Shown one piece after another: positions 8,581 to 16,320 of a DNA stretch of 49,365 bases. The position numbers and the translations under genes are program-made. This stretch comes from Clostridia bacterium. GTDB lineage: Bacteria; Bacillota; Clostridia; Christensenellales; CAG-138. The notes below the pieces were generated by a model. That model did no database searches. It worked only from the letters and a program-made list of their open reading frames with translations, and was not told the origin of the DNA. Location: assembly GCA_017438865.1 (NCBI GenBank), contig JAFRUN010000018.1, positions 1 through 49,365 on the forward strand, in the 5' to 3' direction. The first letter of the stretch is position 1; each line of letters begins with the position of its first letter.

Positions 8581-9132
8581 TCAGAAGCGGTCGAGCAGTT
8601 CCACCGGTTTTATCAGGATCGCGCAGACGACGATCGCGATGATCGTGTTCGGCAGCATGTACGCGGCGTTGTAAACAAGCGAATACAGGATAACGTTCGG
8701 CGTCGCAACGGACAAGCCGAAGAAATCCGCCGCCGATTCCGCGTAATCCTTATAGATCGTAACGCCGCTCGCAACGTGAACAAGATACCGTGCGAAGCAT
8801 CCGATCAGCGCGGACACGGGCAGCAGGTTCTTCTTTTTCCGGATCAGTCCCGCAAAGCCCACGAACGCGTAAGCGACCGAATAGTCAAGCAGCATGCTTT
8901 GCCAGTTCACCGCGGCGCCGCCCGCGAGGAAGAACTTGAGCGTGCCGAACGCAAGACCGGCAAGAAGCCCCTGCCATAAGCCCCAGCGATAGGCAAAGAC
9001 GATCAGCGGGACCATGACGAAGTCGATGGATCCGCCCAGGGACGCAACCGGAATCTTCAGATAGCTCAGGACCAGCGCAAGCGCGATACTGACGCCGCCC
9101 TCCGCCAACATACGCACGGGTGATTTTTTCAT
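8581..9132 (-). CDS. thiT: Thiamine ECF transporter S component
   Basis: Substrate-binding membrane component (183 residues, about six helices) of an energy-coupling-factor importer for thiamine. It works with shared EcfA/A'/T subunits encoded elsewhere. The family features are an Ala/Leu-rich first helix after MAEGGVSIAL, SLGGSIDFVMVPLIVFAYRWG, and a terminal KPVELLDRF-type tail. A TPP riboswitch directly upstream supports thiamine as substrate. The ATG at 9132 was chosen because GGGAGGG lies about 9 nt upstream; in-frame codons further upstream fall inside the riboswitch terminator. Confidence 0.93.
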   Translation of the reverse strand: MKKSPVRMLAEGGVSIALALVLSYLKIPVASLGGSIDFVMVPLIVFAYRWGLWQGLLAGLAFGTLKFFLAGGAAVNWQSMLLDYSVAYAFVGFAGLIRKKKNLLPVSALIGCFARYLVHVASGVTIYKDYAESAADFFGLSVATPNVILYSLVYNAAYMLPNTIIAIVVCAILIKPVELLDRF

Positions 9133-9148
9133 TCTGTTTTCCCTCCCG

Positions 9149-9181
9149 AAAAAAATGATGCCGTACCTTTGGGACAGCATC
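9149..9181 (-). terminator. Expression platform of the TPP riboswitch (intrinsic terminator)
   Basis: On the minus strand, GATGCTGT (complement of 9174-9181) pairs with ACGGCATC (complement of 9157-9164) and is followed by ATTTTTTT. The GCATC just 3' of the aptamer could instead pair with the GATGC of the terminator, giving an antiterminator. This suggests transcriptional OFF control when TPP is bound. Confidence 0.7.
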
Positions 9182-9195
9182 CGAAAAAGCAGTTA

Positions 9196-9275
9196 TGATG
9201 CGCTTCCTACGATGGCATGACCCAACAGGTTCCAAGGGTGCTTCTCAGCCGAAGGTCGTTCGGCGCCCCCGCGTC
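9196..9275 (-). promoter_or_regulatory. TPP riboswitch (THI element) aptamer
   Basis: On the minus strand the conserved THI-box elements occur in order: a G-rich P1/P2 strand, GGCTGAGAAGCACCC, TTGGAACCTG, then ATGCCATCGTAGGAAG. These match the pyrimidine-sensing CTGAGA core and the pyrophosphate-sensing helices of the TPP aptamer. The gene controlled is thiT, starting 64 bases downstream. Confidence 0.95.
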
Positions 9276-9281
9276 GGGTAT

Positions 9282-9310
9282 ACTATAGCAAAACCGCGCC
9301 GTTTCGTCAA
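9282..9310 (-). promoter_or_regulatory. Promoter of the riboswitch-thiT transcript
   Basis: Minus strand: -35 TTGACG (9305-9310), 17-nt spacer, -10 TATAGT (9282-9287), placing the transcription start at the beginning of the aptamer. Confidence 0.8.
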
Positions 9311-9313
9311 GCG

Positions 9314-9856
9314 TCAATGCCGGAAAACCGTAAAATCGCGCAGGCGTACGCGCACAAACCCCAGAATGTCCTCCGGTCCCAGGCAGCCGATCGTCTTTTT
9401 GCGGCTGTCCTCGCCGTAGTTCCGGTCGTCGGACAGCACGAAGAGCTTTCCTTCCGGCACCGTCGTCTTCGGAATGTCAAGCGGCTCGGTCGCGCCGTAA
9501 CGGCGCTCGTCGACGCCGTACTTGCCGTCGATGATCAGCACGCCGTTCTTTGCCTCGACCGTTTCCCCGCCGAGCGCGATCACCCGTTTGATGAGCAGCG
9601 CGCCGGTTTCCGGATCGCGGAACACCACCATGTCGCCGCGCTGAAACTCGTAAAAATGCCGGTACAGGCGATCGTAAAAGATCGTATCGCCCGGCAAAAG
9701 CGTCGGCTCCATGGACTCGTCCGCCACATACACGGGCGAGAACCACAGAAGCAGCACGGAAAGGACGAGCGCGAGCCCGAGGAGCCCGGCGAAGATCCAG
9801 CTCAATACGCTCTGTCTCCGGTGTTCGTTTTTATACCGTTCCGTGCGTGTTTTCAT
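9314..9856 (-). CDS. lepB: Signal peptidase I (second copy)
   Basis: Membrane-bound serine protease that removes signal peptides from exported proteins. It is 180 residues long, with one N-terminal helix (about residues 18-40), the nucleophile motif DESMEPTLLPGD, the general-base Lys segment IKRVIALGGE and the C-terminal box VLSDDRNYGEDSR. The box has Ser-Asp-Asp where Gly-Asp-Asn is usual. It ends the operon 11572-9314; its ATG lies two bases after the stop of the first signal peptidase gene. The adjacent duplicate is common in Clostridia. Confidence 0.92.
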   Translation of the reverse strand: MKTRTERYKNEHRRQSVLSWIFAGLLGLALVLSVLLLWFSPVYVADESMEPTLLPGDTIFYDRLYRHFYEFQRGDMVVFRDPETGALLIKRVIALGGETVEAKNGVLIIDGKYGVDERRYGATEPLDIPKTTVPEGKLFVLSDDRNYGEDSRKKTIGCLGPEDILGFVRVRLRDFTVFRH

Positions 9857-9858
9857 AT

Positions 9859-10494
9859 TCAGACCAGATGCAGCTTCTTTGCGGGAAAAAGCACGAGCCG
9901 CGCTTTGCCGACGACGCGGCAGAGCGGGATCGGTCCCACGGTGTCATAGCGCGAATCGCGGCTCACCGAGCGGTTGTCGCCGAGCACATAAACGCAGTCC
10001 TCCGGGATCGTCTGCCGCCGGATATACTGGTTCCCGATGCGGTCCGGCGTGAGATACGGCTCGTCGACCGCTTCGCCGTTCACATACAGTACGCCGCCGA
10101 TCGTTTCGATCGTATCGCCGCCGACGGCGACCACGCGCTTTACGCGCGAAGCATAGGGGATCTCCTGGATCTCATAATACGAATCCGGATAATAGCACAT
10201 CACGATGTCCCCGCGCCGCGGCGTATTGAACATATACGCCGTGCGGTCGACCAGCATGACGTCTCCGTCCTCGAGCGTATCGAGCATGGACTTGCCGTCC
10301 ACGCGCACCGGATCGAGAAGGACCGTCCGCACCGCGAACATGATCAGAACGACCATCATGAGGTACAGCAGAAAATCCAGCGTGCGCCACGCCGCGCCGC
10401 CCTCCATCGATTCGTTTCTTTTTTCCGCTTCTCTGCGCAGTTCCTGCACGGACAAAGCCGTGCCGCGCCACGGTTCGGTTTCCGTTTTCGGCAT
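9859..10494 (-). CDS. lepB: Signal peptidase I (first copy)
   Basis: A 211-residue type I signal peptidase with an unusually long charged cytoplasmic N-terminus (about 45 residues), one membrane helix, the nucleophile motif VDGKSMLDTL, general-base Lys in SRVKRVVAVGGD and the box VLGDNRSVSRDSR. All catalytic elements are intact. The ATG at 10494 was preferred to upstream in-frame codons because it overlaps the DUF951 stop (TAATG). Encoded next to a second, shorter copy, probably co-transcribed and translationally coupled. Confidence 0.93.
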   Translation of the reverse strand: MPKTETEPWRGTALSVQELRREAEKRNESMEGGAAWRTLDFLLYLMMVVLIMFAVRTVLLDPVRVDGKSMLDTLEDGDVMLVDRTAYMFNTPRRGDIVMCYYPDSYYEIQEIPYASRVKRVVAVGGDTIETIGGVLYVNGEAVDEPYLTPDRIGNQYIRRQTIPEDCVYVLGDNRSVSRDSRYDTVGPIPLCRVVGKARLVLFPAKKLHLV

Positions 10495-10688
10495 TATTCC
10501 GTCTCTTTCTCCACGATTTTCTTTGCCGCCTTCAAAAAAGCGAGCCGGTCGATCATCACGACGCGTCCGCAGCCGAGACATCTGATCTTGACGTCCGCGC
10601 CGACGCGCGTGACCGTCCAGAGATCGTTTCCGCAGGCGTGCGGCTTTTTCATGCGCACCGTGTCGCCGAGTGCAAACGATTCGATCAT
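10494..10688 (-). CDS. DUF951 domain protein
   Basis: A 64-residue protein of the DUF951 family, found near the origin in many Firmicutes. It has a conserved MKKPHACGND segment and a CLGCGR motif (two Cys plus the upstream Cys), suggesting metal or nucleic-acid binding, but its function is unknown. It overlaps the upstream hydrolase-like gene by 4 nt (ATGA) and the downstream signal peptidase start by 1 nt, so three genes are tightly coupled. Confidence 0.9.
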   Translation of the reverse strand: MIESFALGDTVRMKKPHACGNDLWTVTRVGADVKIRCLGCGRVVMIDRLAFLKAAKKIVEKETE

Positions 10689-11572
10689 GATCCCTCTCCC
10701 CGGTATCGGATATAGCGGTCCGCCGCCTCCGCGATCTGCGCCGCCTTTTCCTCGTGCATCCAGTGTCCCGTGTTGCGGATGCTGTGGTACACGCTGTCCG
10801 GCATCATCTTGCGGATCTCAAACAGCCGCGCGATCGGAGACAGCTTATCCTCCTCGCCCCACAGGATGAAGAATTCGCGGTTCGCCCGCTGAATCACGTC
10901 GAACGCATAGTCCTCGTCAAAGTTGCGGATCGCGTACATGATCGCCTCCCGCGCCGCGTGATCGTCGCAGGTCTTATAGTACTGCTCCACGACCGCGTCG
11001 GTGCAGAGCGTTCCGTCATAATAGAACAGCGGCATATACTGCTCAAAATCCTTTTTCGAGTACATCTCGCGGTAGAACGCGCCGAGCGGGCGTTCGAGCC
11101 GTTTGATCTTTTTCGGCATGCGTTCCGTGATCCCGCCGGGCGTCAGCGCAATGACCTTCATGAACCGGTCCGGATATTTCACCGCCGCAAACATGGTATA
11201 AACCGCGCCCATCGTCACGCCGAGCGCGTGCGTCCGCTTTACGCCGAGCGCGTCGAGACAGAGCACCAGCACGTCCGCCATGGAATCGACCGAATAATTC
11301 AGCGAAAGCGGCCGGTCGGAGAACCCGAAGCCCGGCAGGTCGATCGCGATCACGCAGTAGGAATCGGCGAGCTTCGGCATCAGCTCACGCCAGGTGTAGA
11401 TCGACTGCGCGGCAGAATGCACGAGCAGCAGCGGTTCGCCGCTGCCCATCGTCAGATAATGGATGCGGCACGGCTCCGGCTTTTCACGCGCGCCCGAAAA
11501 GCCCGGAAGCGCTATGGTGATGTAGTCTCCGATCAAATCGGAATTGACGATCGGTCGGTATTCCTTTTTCAT
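10685..11572 (-). CDS. Alpha/beta-hydrolase fold protein with Thr at the nucleophile elbow
   Basis: A 295-residue cytoplasmic alpha/beta-hydrolase fold protein. It shows LLLVHSAAQSIYTW (oxyanion region), AIDLPGFGFSDRP, and a nucleophile elbow that reads GVTMGA, so the usual G-x-S-x-G Ser is Thr (codon ACG). The acid (WGEEDKLSP) and His (NTGHWMHEE) are kept. The altered nucleophile means either a weak or different activity, or a non-enzymatic role. It is the first gene of the operon with DUF951 and two signal peptidases, divergent from dnaA. GAGGTG precedes the ATG. Confidence 0.85.
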   Translation of the reverse strand: MKKEYRPIVNSDLIGDYITIALPGFSGAREKPEPCRIHYLTMGSGEPLLLVHSAAQSIYTWRELMPKLADSYCVIAIDLPGFGFSDRPLSLNYSVDSMADVLVLCLDALGVKRTHALGVTMGAVYTMFAAVKYPDRFMKVIALTPGGITERMPKKIKRLERPLGAFYREMYSKKDFEQYMPLFYYDGTLCTDAVVEQYYKTCDDHAAREAIMYAIRNFDEDYAFDVIQRANREFFILWGEEDKLSPIARLFEIRKMMPDSVYHSIRNTGHWMHEEKAAQIAEAADRYIRYRGEGS

Positions 11573-11845
11573 AATACACCTCTTTTGTCGGTTCGATTAT
11601 ACCGCCGCGCCCCGCCCGATGCAAGGATACGGCGGAAAACTTTTCTTTTCGTACATATTTCTGTTGCAAAAACGTCTCTATTCCACGTTATCGTATGTAA
11701 AAAAGATGGATTCTTGTATGTTCGGCAGGTTTTTCTTTCGATAAAACGCTTTTCTTTCCGAAAAAAATCTGTTATGATAATAGCGGTAGAAAAGCGTTAT
11801 GAAGGAACGTTTGTGATTTTATACGCAAAAGATTGGGGAAAACAC
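11573..11845. promoter_or_regulatory. Divergent intergenic region upstream of dnaA
   Basis: AT-rich relative to its neighbours, with long A and T runs (11630-11780). A TATGATAATA stretch near 11772 is a likely dnaA -10 element; no convincing -35 is seen. No clear consensus DnaA box was found here, unlike the dnaA-dnaN gap. It may hold the origin's unwinding region or just promoters. Confidence 0.4.
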
Positions 11846-13165
11846 ATGGAAGAGCTGAAAAAAATCTGGTACGACGCGCGGGAGATCATCCGGCCGCAGA
11901 TCTCGGCGGTGACGTTTCACCGCTGGATCGACGCGCTCGATCCGGTGACCGTGCAGAACGGGATCCTCGTTCTGGAAGCGTCGGACGAGATCGTGAAGAA
12001 CACGGTGAATGAGTATTATTTTGATCACGTCCGTTCCGCCGTACAGAAAGCGGATCCGGACGTGATGGACGTACTTCTCATTCTGCCGAATCAGCGTAAG
12101 GATTTCATCCGGACTTCACAGGATGAAGTGCCGCTGAATTCTCTGGTGCTGAATCCGCGGTACACGTTCGACACGTTCGTCGTCGGAAAATCCAACAATT
12201 TCGCGCACGCGGCGTCGCTCGCGGTCGTCGAGGCGCCGGGTAAAGCGTATAATCCGCTGTTCCTGTACGGCGGCGTCGGTCTCGGAAAAACGCATCTGAT
12301 GCACGCGATCGGACATGCCGTAAAGGAAGCGAATCCGTCCGCAAGGATCGTGTATGTGACGAGCGAAATGTTCACCAACGACATGATCGAAGCGGTCAGA
12401 GCCGGCAAAAACGTCGAATTCCGGCAGCGCTACCGCAACGTGGATCTTCTGATGATCGACGATATTCAGTTCATCGCGGGCAAGCAGGCGGTGCAGGAGG
12501 AGTTTTTCAACACGTTCAACACGCTGCACAACGCCGGAAAACAGATCGTGATCAGCTCGGACCGTCCGCCGAAGGAGATCAAGGCGCTGGAAGAACGTCT
12601 TTCCTCAAGATTTGAATGGGGACTTGTCGCGGATATTCAGGTGCCGGACCTCGAAACGCGTACCGCAATTTTACGGAACCGCGCGCAGAACGAGCATGTC
12701 GAGATCGACGACGATATCATCAATTTTATCGCGGAAAACATTCCGGACAATATCAGGAAACTGGAAGGCAGTTTGAACCGCGTCGTCGCTTATGCGCGTT
12801 TACGGCGTCTTCCGATCACCCTGAACCTTGCAAAGGAAGCGATGAAGGAGCTTCTGCCGCAGAAACAGGAGATCATCGTAACGCCGGACCGCATCCGGGA
12901 AACGGTCGCGGAATACTATTCGATCCAGATCGAAAGCATTCTTTCACAGAGAAGGGATAAAGAGGTCGTGCTTCCGCGGCAGATCGCCATGTATTTCTGC
13001 CACACGATGCTGAGTCTTCCTTATAAGAGAATCGCAATGCTGTTCGAGCGGAACGATCATACCACGGCGATCTCCGCCTGCAGCAAGATCGCGCAGATGA
13101 TCGACGAGGATCCGTCTTTCCGGGATACGATCGAAAGTATTAAGACGCGGATCCGGGAAGGATAG
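11846..13165 (+). CDS. dnaA: Chromosomal replication initiator DnaA
   Basis: ATP-dependent origin-binding initiator, 439 residues. Domain I is at residues 1-80, with almost no domain II linker. The AAA+ domain carries Walker A GGVGLGKTH, Walker B LLMIDDIQF and the sensor region SSDRPPKEI. Domain IV carries the DnaA-box-binding signature NDHTTAISACSKI (His-Thr-Thr core). The start is ATG 11846; the open frame extends far upstream but that part is antisense to the hydrolase gene. GGGGAA is a weak RBS. The next gene is dnaN after a box-rich gap. Certain. Confidence 0.98.
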   Translation: MEELKKIWYDAREIIRPQISAVTFHRWIDALDPVTVQNGILVLEASDEIVKNTVNEYYFDHVRSAVQKADPDVMDVLLILPNQRKDFIRTSQDEVPLNSLVLNPRYTFDTFVVGKSNNFAHAASLAVVEAPGKAYNPLFLYGGVGLGKTHLMHAIGHAVKEANPSARIVYVTSEMFTNDMIEAVRAGKNVEFRQRYRNVDLLMIDDIQFIAGKQAVQEEFFNTFNTLHNAGKQIVISSDRPPKEIKALEERLSSRFEWGLVADIQVPDLETRTAILRNRAQNEHVEIDDDIINFIAENIPDNIRKLEGSLNRVVAYARLRRLPITLNLAKEAMKELLPQKQEIIVTPDRIRETVAEYYSIQIESILSQRRDKEVVLPRQIAMYFCHTMLSLPYKRIAMLFERNDHTTAISACSKIAQMIDEDPSFRDTIESIKTRIREG

Positions 13166-13418
13166 TTTTCCACAGAATGTGATTCTGTAAAGTGGAAGAA
13201 AAGAGGAAGAAGCGGACAAAAAGGATAACGTGGAAAAGAACAGCTCTTTTCCACACGGAAAAGGACCGGTTGCCCACACGAAAAAGGACGCTCCGAAAGG
13301 CATTTGACAGGTTTTCCGTCTTCTCCACATCGCCTACTGCTTCGACTTCTGTAAGAATAAAAGAAACAATCTGAATATTGCCGAAGAAATGGTGGATAAC
13401 CGCCGGAAAGGAACCGAT
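13166..13418. other. Probable replication origin (oriC) between dnaA and dnaN
   Basis: Contains DnaA-box-like sites: TTTTCCACA at 13166-13174, the inverted pair GTGGAAAAGA (13230-13239) and TCTTTTCCAC (13245-13254) around a 5-nt spacer, and TTATCCACC on the minus strand at 13391-13399. It is A/T-rich near 13360-13380. Location and boxes are typical of a Firmicute origin, but activity is inferred. Confidence 0.6.
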
Positions 13419-14513
13419 ATGAAATTTACCATGCAAACCGAAGACCTGTGCGCAGGTGTTCTCTCCGTCATCAAAGCGCTGCCCGTCCGTTCCGCAATGC
13501 CCGCATTGGAGGGTGTTCTTATCGAAGCGACAAACGAAGGACTGCATCTGACCTGCTCAGATCTGATGTTCCAGAAGGAGTGTTTTCTTCCCGCGACCGT
13601 CGAGGAAGAGGGCAGATGTATATTAAAAGGAAAGTTTCTTTCCGAAATTTTAAGAAAGCTGCCGAACGAGCCGCTGTATGCCGAACAGGAAGGCATGATC
13701 CTGAAAATCAAAAGCGGCAGAGTAAAACAGCGTCTTCAGTGCGTGGAATTCGACGAGTTTCCGGTGATGCGCGCGAAAGGCGACGTCGTGAATATCACGG
13801 TCAATGCGGAACAGCTCAGAAGTATGATCGATCATACCGTCTTTGCGGTTTCGATGGACGATTCCCGTCCGGTTCTGACCGGCGCGCTTGTCGAAGCGGA
13901 CAAAGACCGGCTGACGCTCGTTGCGACCGACTCCTTCCAGTTTGCCATGACGACGCTGCACCGCGAAAACGGTGAAGCCGACGCGCGCACGATCGTGCAG
14001 GGCAAGGTTCTTACCGAGATTTCCAAAATGGCGGAGGAGACCGAACAGGATGTCACGCTGTCTTTAACCAAAACGCACCTTACGGTGCAGGTCAACGATA
14101 CGCGTCTGACCGCACGTCTTCTGGACGGAAATTACATCGATTACAAGCGCATCATTCCGAAGGACTGCAAAACGCGCGTTCTGGTCAATACGGCGGACTT
14201 CTATACCATGACCGACCGCGCGCAGCTCATTGCAAGAGAAGGCAACAACAGCGTGATGCTGCATTTTGAAGGCGACACGCTGACCATGAGCGCCGAGAGC
14301 TTCGTCGGCCGCGGCGAGGATACGATGGAAGTCAGCATCGTCGGCGATCCGATCGACATTGCTTTCAATCCGAAATACATCATCAACATTCTCAAAAATA
14401 TCTCCGATGAAACGGTCTACGTCGAATTTAACAGTCCGATCAGCCCGTGCGTCATCCGTCCGGTGCAGGGAGACGCGTATCTTTACCTGATCGTTCCGAT
14501 GCGCGTATATTAA
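13419..14513 (+). CDS. dnaN: DNA polymerase III beta subunit (sliding clamp)
   Basis: Ring-forming processivity clamp, 364 residues, three similar clamp domains. Typical features are MKFTMQTEDL at the start, SALxG-like and TDSFQFAMT segments, and the C-terminal LIVPMRVY, which matches the L-P-M/V-R-V clamp tail. The ATG at 13419 is used because the conserved N-terminus begins there; GGAAAGG lies upstream. It follows dnaA and the origin, but no recF, gyrB or rpmH neighbours are seen in this window. Confidence 0.97.
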   Translation: MKFTMQTEDLCAGVLSVIKALPVRSAMPALEGVLIEATNEGLHLTCSDLMFQKECFLPATVEEEGRCILKGKFLSEILRKLPNEPLYAEQEGMILKIKSGRVKQRLQCVEFDEFPVMRAKGDVVNITVNAEQLRSMIDHTVFAVSMDDSRPVLTGALVEADKDRLTLVATDSFQFAMTTLHRENGEADARTIVQGKVLTEISKMAEETEQDVTLSLTKTHLTVQVNDTRLTARLLDGNYIDYKRIIPKDCKTRVLVNTADFYTMTDRAQLIAREGNNSVMLHFEGDTLTMSAESFVGRGEDTMEVSIVGDPIDIAFNPKYIINILKNISDETVYVEFNSPISPCVIRPVQGDAYLYLIVPMRVY

Positions 14514-14524
14514 AAAGGAGGCAG

Positions 14525-14767
14525 ATGCGTATTATGGTTCACTTAAAACAAATAGCAATAAAAGATAATATTGCATCTGCAACTTATCACCCCGAAGATA
14601 TTAACGATGGCGGTTTTCTTAAAGTAAACTTGTCAACTGGTGATATTATTGAACATACGATGGTTGATGGTTTCAGTTTTAATTATGTTCATCATGCGGC
14701 AAAAGAACTGAAACGAATCTTTGCAAGCAACGAAAACCGAACCGAAAGCGTTGCAATGTGGTACTAA
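14525..14767 (+). CDS. Small hypothetical protein
   Basis: An 80-residue (or 77 from ATG 14534) protein following dnaN by 11 bases, preceded by AAAGGAGG. The RBS spacing to 14525 is short (about 3 nt) and to 14534 long (about 12 nt), so the start is uncertain. It reads as one beta-rich domain with the core GGFLKVNLSTGDIIEHT and a C-terminal helix; the family was not recognised. The gene is much more AT-rich than dnaN, suggesting late acquisition. It ends before a terminator, so it closes the dnaA-dnaN transcript. Confidence 0.7.
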   Translation: MRIMVHLKQIAIKDNIASATYHPEDINDGGFLKVNLSTGDIIEHTMVDGFSFNYVHHAAKELKRIFASNENRTESVAMWY

Positions 14768-14782
14768 AACTTAAACCGAATC

Positions 14783-14806
14783 AAGCACCTGAACGGGTGC
14801 TTTTTA
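14783..14806 (+). terminator. Terminator after the dnaN operon
   Basis: Stem AAGCACC / GGTGCTT (14783-14789, 14796-14802) with loop TGAACG, followed by TTTTATT. Confidence 0.8.
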
Positions 14807-14857
14807 TTGCCTAATGACGCGAGTTTGCTTGGTTTACCGCGTCTACCTCCACTAAGT

Positions 14858-14886
14858 AAAAAAAATCTCCTTTTCACAAAGGAGAG
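14858..14886 (-). terminator. Terminator of the YbjQ-like/metallophosphoesterase operon
   Basis: Minus strand: stem TCTCCTTT / AAAAGGAGA around GTG, followed by a run of eight T. It lies just past the 14894 stop. Confidence 0.85.
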
Positions 14887-14893
14887 TTTTTAT

Positions 14894-15208
14894 TCAGTTC
14901 AGAAACTTAACCGCGGTACCGTAAGCAAACACTTCCGCGGCTCCCTGCATTACTTCGGAGGAAGCATAACGGACGCCGACCACCGCGTCTGCGCCGAGCG
15001 CTTCCGCTTCTTTGATCATTCTGTCCGTCGCGATCTGTCTCGCTTCGTTCAGCATCTCCGTGTAGCTGATGATTTCGCCTCCGATCAGATTTTTAAAACC
15101 TGCCAGAAAATCCTTACCGAAATGCTTTGTCTGAACGGTTGCACCCTTTACCAGTCCGATCGCGCTGATCTCTTTTCCGGGAACGGAATCAATACTGAAT
15201 ACGTACAT
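14894..15208 (-). CDS. YbjQ/UPF0145 family protein
   Basis: A 104-residue member of the UPF0145 (YbjQ, 'heavy-metal-binding domain') family, which forms small pentamer-like rings of unknown function. Characteristic parts are the N-terminal VPGKEISAIGLVKGATV, the YTEMLNEAR helix and the GADAVVGVRYASSEVMQG segment. It is last in a minus-strand operon after the zinc-ribbon protein and metallophosphoesterase, with AAAGGAA upstream of the ATG. Length matches the family. Confidence 0.92.
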   Translation of the reverse strand: MYVFSIDSVPGKEISAIGLVKGATVQTKHFGKDFLAGFKNLIGGEIISYTEMLNEARQIATDRMIKEAEALGADAVVGVRYASSEVMQGAAEVFAYGTAVKFLN

Positions 15209-15228
15209 CTTTTTATTTCCTTTCTTTT

Positions 15229-15921
15229 TTATAATATTTCTTTCGGAATGAAGTTTAAATAATCCGCCGGAACCGCATGATATCTCACGCCGTCCGATTC
15301 CCCGTTGAACAGATATTTACAGGAAGCGCCGTGCAGATGTCCGTAAACGACGTCCCTTACGCCCGCTTCTGAGAACCGTTTCGAAAAACCGCTTTTTTCT
15401 CCTGTTTCCGAAAACGGCGGAAAATGCAGCATCCCGATCGTATAAACGTCCTTCGGAAGAGCCTTCAAAGACAAATCCAGCCGGATCAATTCCCGTTCAT
15501 ACAGCTTCCGGTCCGCGCTTTCCTTGAAATGTGCGCTTTCCGGAACCGTCCAGCCGCGCGTCCCGCAGATACATAGATCGCCGAACCGGAACACGTCGTT
15601 CTGCAGCGCGTACATCTTTTCCGGCAGCGCCGCGCGGACCTTCGTAACGCTTTGCCACCAGTAATCGTGATTGCCGCGCAGAATCAGCTTGGTTCCTTTG
15701 AGTTCACCGATGAACGCAAGATCCGCGATCGCGTCATTCAGGTACATCGCCCAGCTGATATCGCCGGGGATCAGAACAAGGTCTTCCCCCGAAACGGTAT
15801 CCTGCCACGCTTCTTTGATGCGCGCCGCATGATCCTTCCAGTGCGCACCGAACACGTCCATCGCCTTGTTCGGAACGGACAGACTCAGATGCAGATCACC
15901 GATGGCATAAACGCGGGGCAT
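15229..15921 (-). CDS. Metallophosphoesterase
   Basis: A 230-residue calcineurin-like phosphoesterase. All five family motifs are visible: GDLHLS, GDISWA, GNHDYWW, LHFPP and YGHLHG, giving a two-metal site. The substrate is unknown; Firmicute relatives are annotated only as phosphoesterases. GAGAGG precedes the ATG at 15921. It lies between the zinc-ribbon protein and the YbjQ-like gene, with 23- and 20-nt gaps, so it is one operon. Confidence 0.92.
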   Translation of the reverse strand: MPRVYAIGDLHLSLSVPNKAMDVFGAHWKDHAARIKEAWQDTVSGEDLVLIPGDISWAMYLNDAIADLAFIGELKGTKLILRGNHDYWWQSVTKVRAALPEKMYALQNDVFRFGDLCICGTRGWTVPESAHFKESADRKLYERELIRLDLSLKALPKDVYTIGMLHFPPFSETGEKSGFSKRFSEAGVRDVVYGHLHGASCKYLFNGESDGVRYHAVPADYLNFIPKEIL

Positions 15922-15944
15922 GGACGCCTCTCTTTCAAAGAATT

Positions 15945-16244
15945 TTATTCTTCGTCCTCGTCGACAGACTCGCTGATATCCTCTTCGATCGGATCCTCCG
16001 CTTCATCCGCGCGGACTTTATCCGCAAGGATCTCCAGATTCGCCTGACGCTTCTGTTCTTTCAGACATTCTTCACACAGATCGTGACCGGGCAGCGCGGG
16101 ATTCTCGCCGCATTCGCTGCACATGATGATCTCGTCCTCGACCTTCGGCGCGCGTCTTCTGGACCGTTCCGCCGCGCAAACCTTGCACATCGTTTCGTTT
16201 CCGTGAATATAATTCAGTTCGCAAATCGGGCATTTTTTCAGCAT
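15945..16244 (-). CDS. Small zinc-ribbon protein, very acidic tail
   Basis: A 99-residue protein with three Cys pairs: CPIC (residues 5-8), CKVC (20-23) and CSEC...CEEC (about 42-60), consistent with two zinc ribbons. The last 25 residues are mostly Asp and Glu. It is possibly a nucleic-acid or protein-binding adaptor; no known family function is claimed. A TTGACA/CATACT promoter lies upstream, making it first in the operon with the metallophosphoesterase. RBS is weak. Confidence 0.8.
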   Translation of the reverse strand: MLKKCPICELNYIHGNETMCKVCAAERSRRRAPKVEDEIIMCSECGENPALPGHDLCEECLKEQKRQANLEILADKVRADEAEDPIEEDISESVDEDEE

Positions 16245-16282
16245 AAAAACGTATCATACCTCGCCTGTAGATTTCATGGCAT

Positions 16283-16311
16283 AGTATGCATAGGAACAGA
16301 GCTCCTGTCAA
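16283..16311 (-). promoter_or_regulatory. Promoter of the zinc-ribbon/phosphoesterase operon
   Basis: Minus strand: -35 TTGACA (16306-16311), 17-nt spacer, -10 CATACT (16283-16288), about 39 nt before the ATG at 16244. Confidence 0.65.
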
Positions 16312-16320
16312 GCATTTTTT

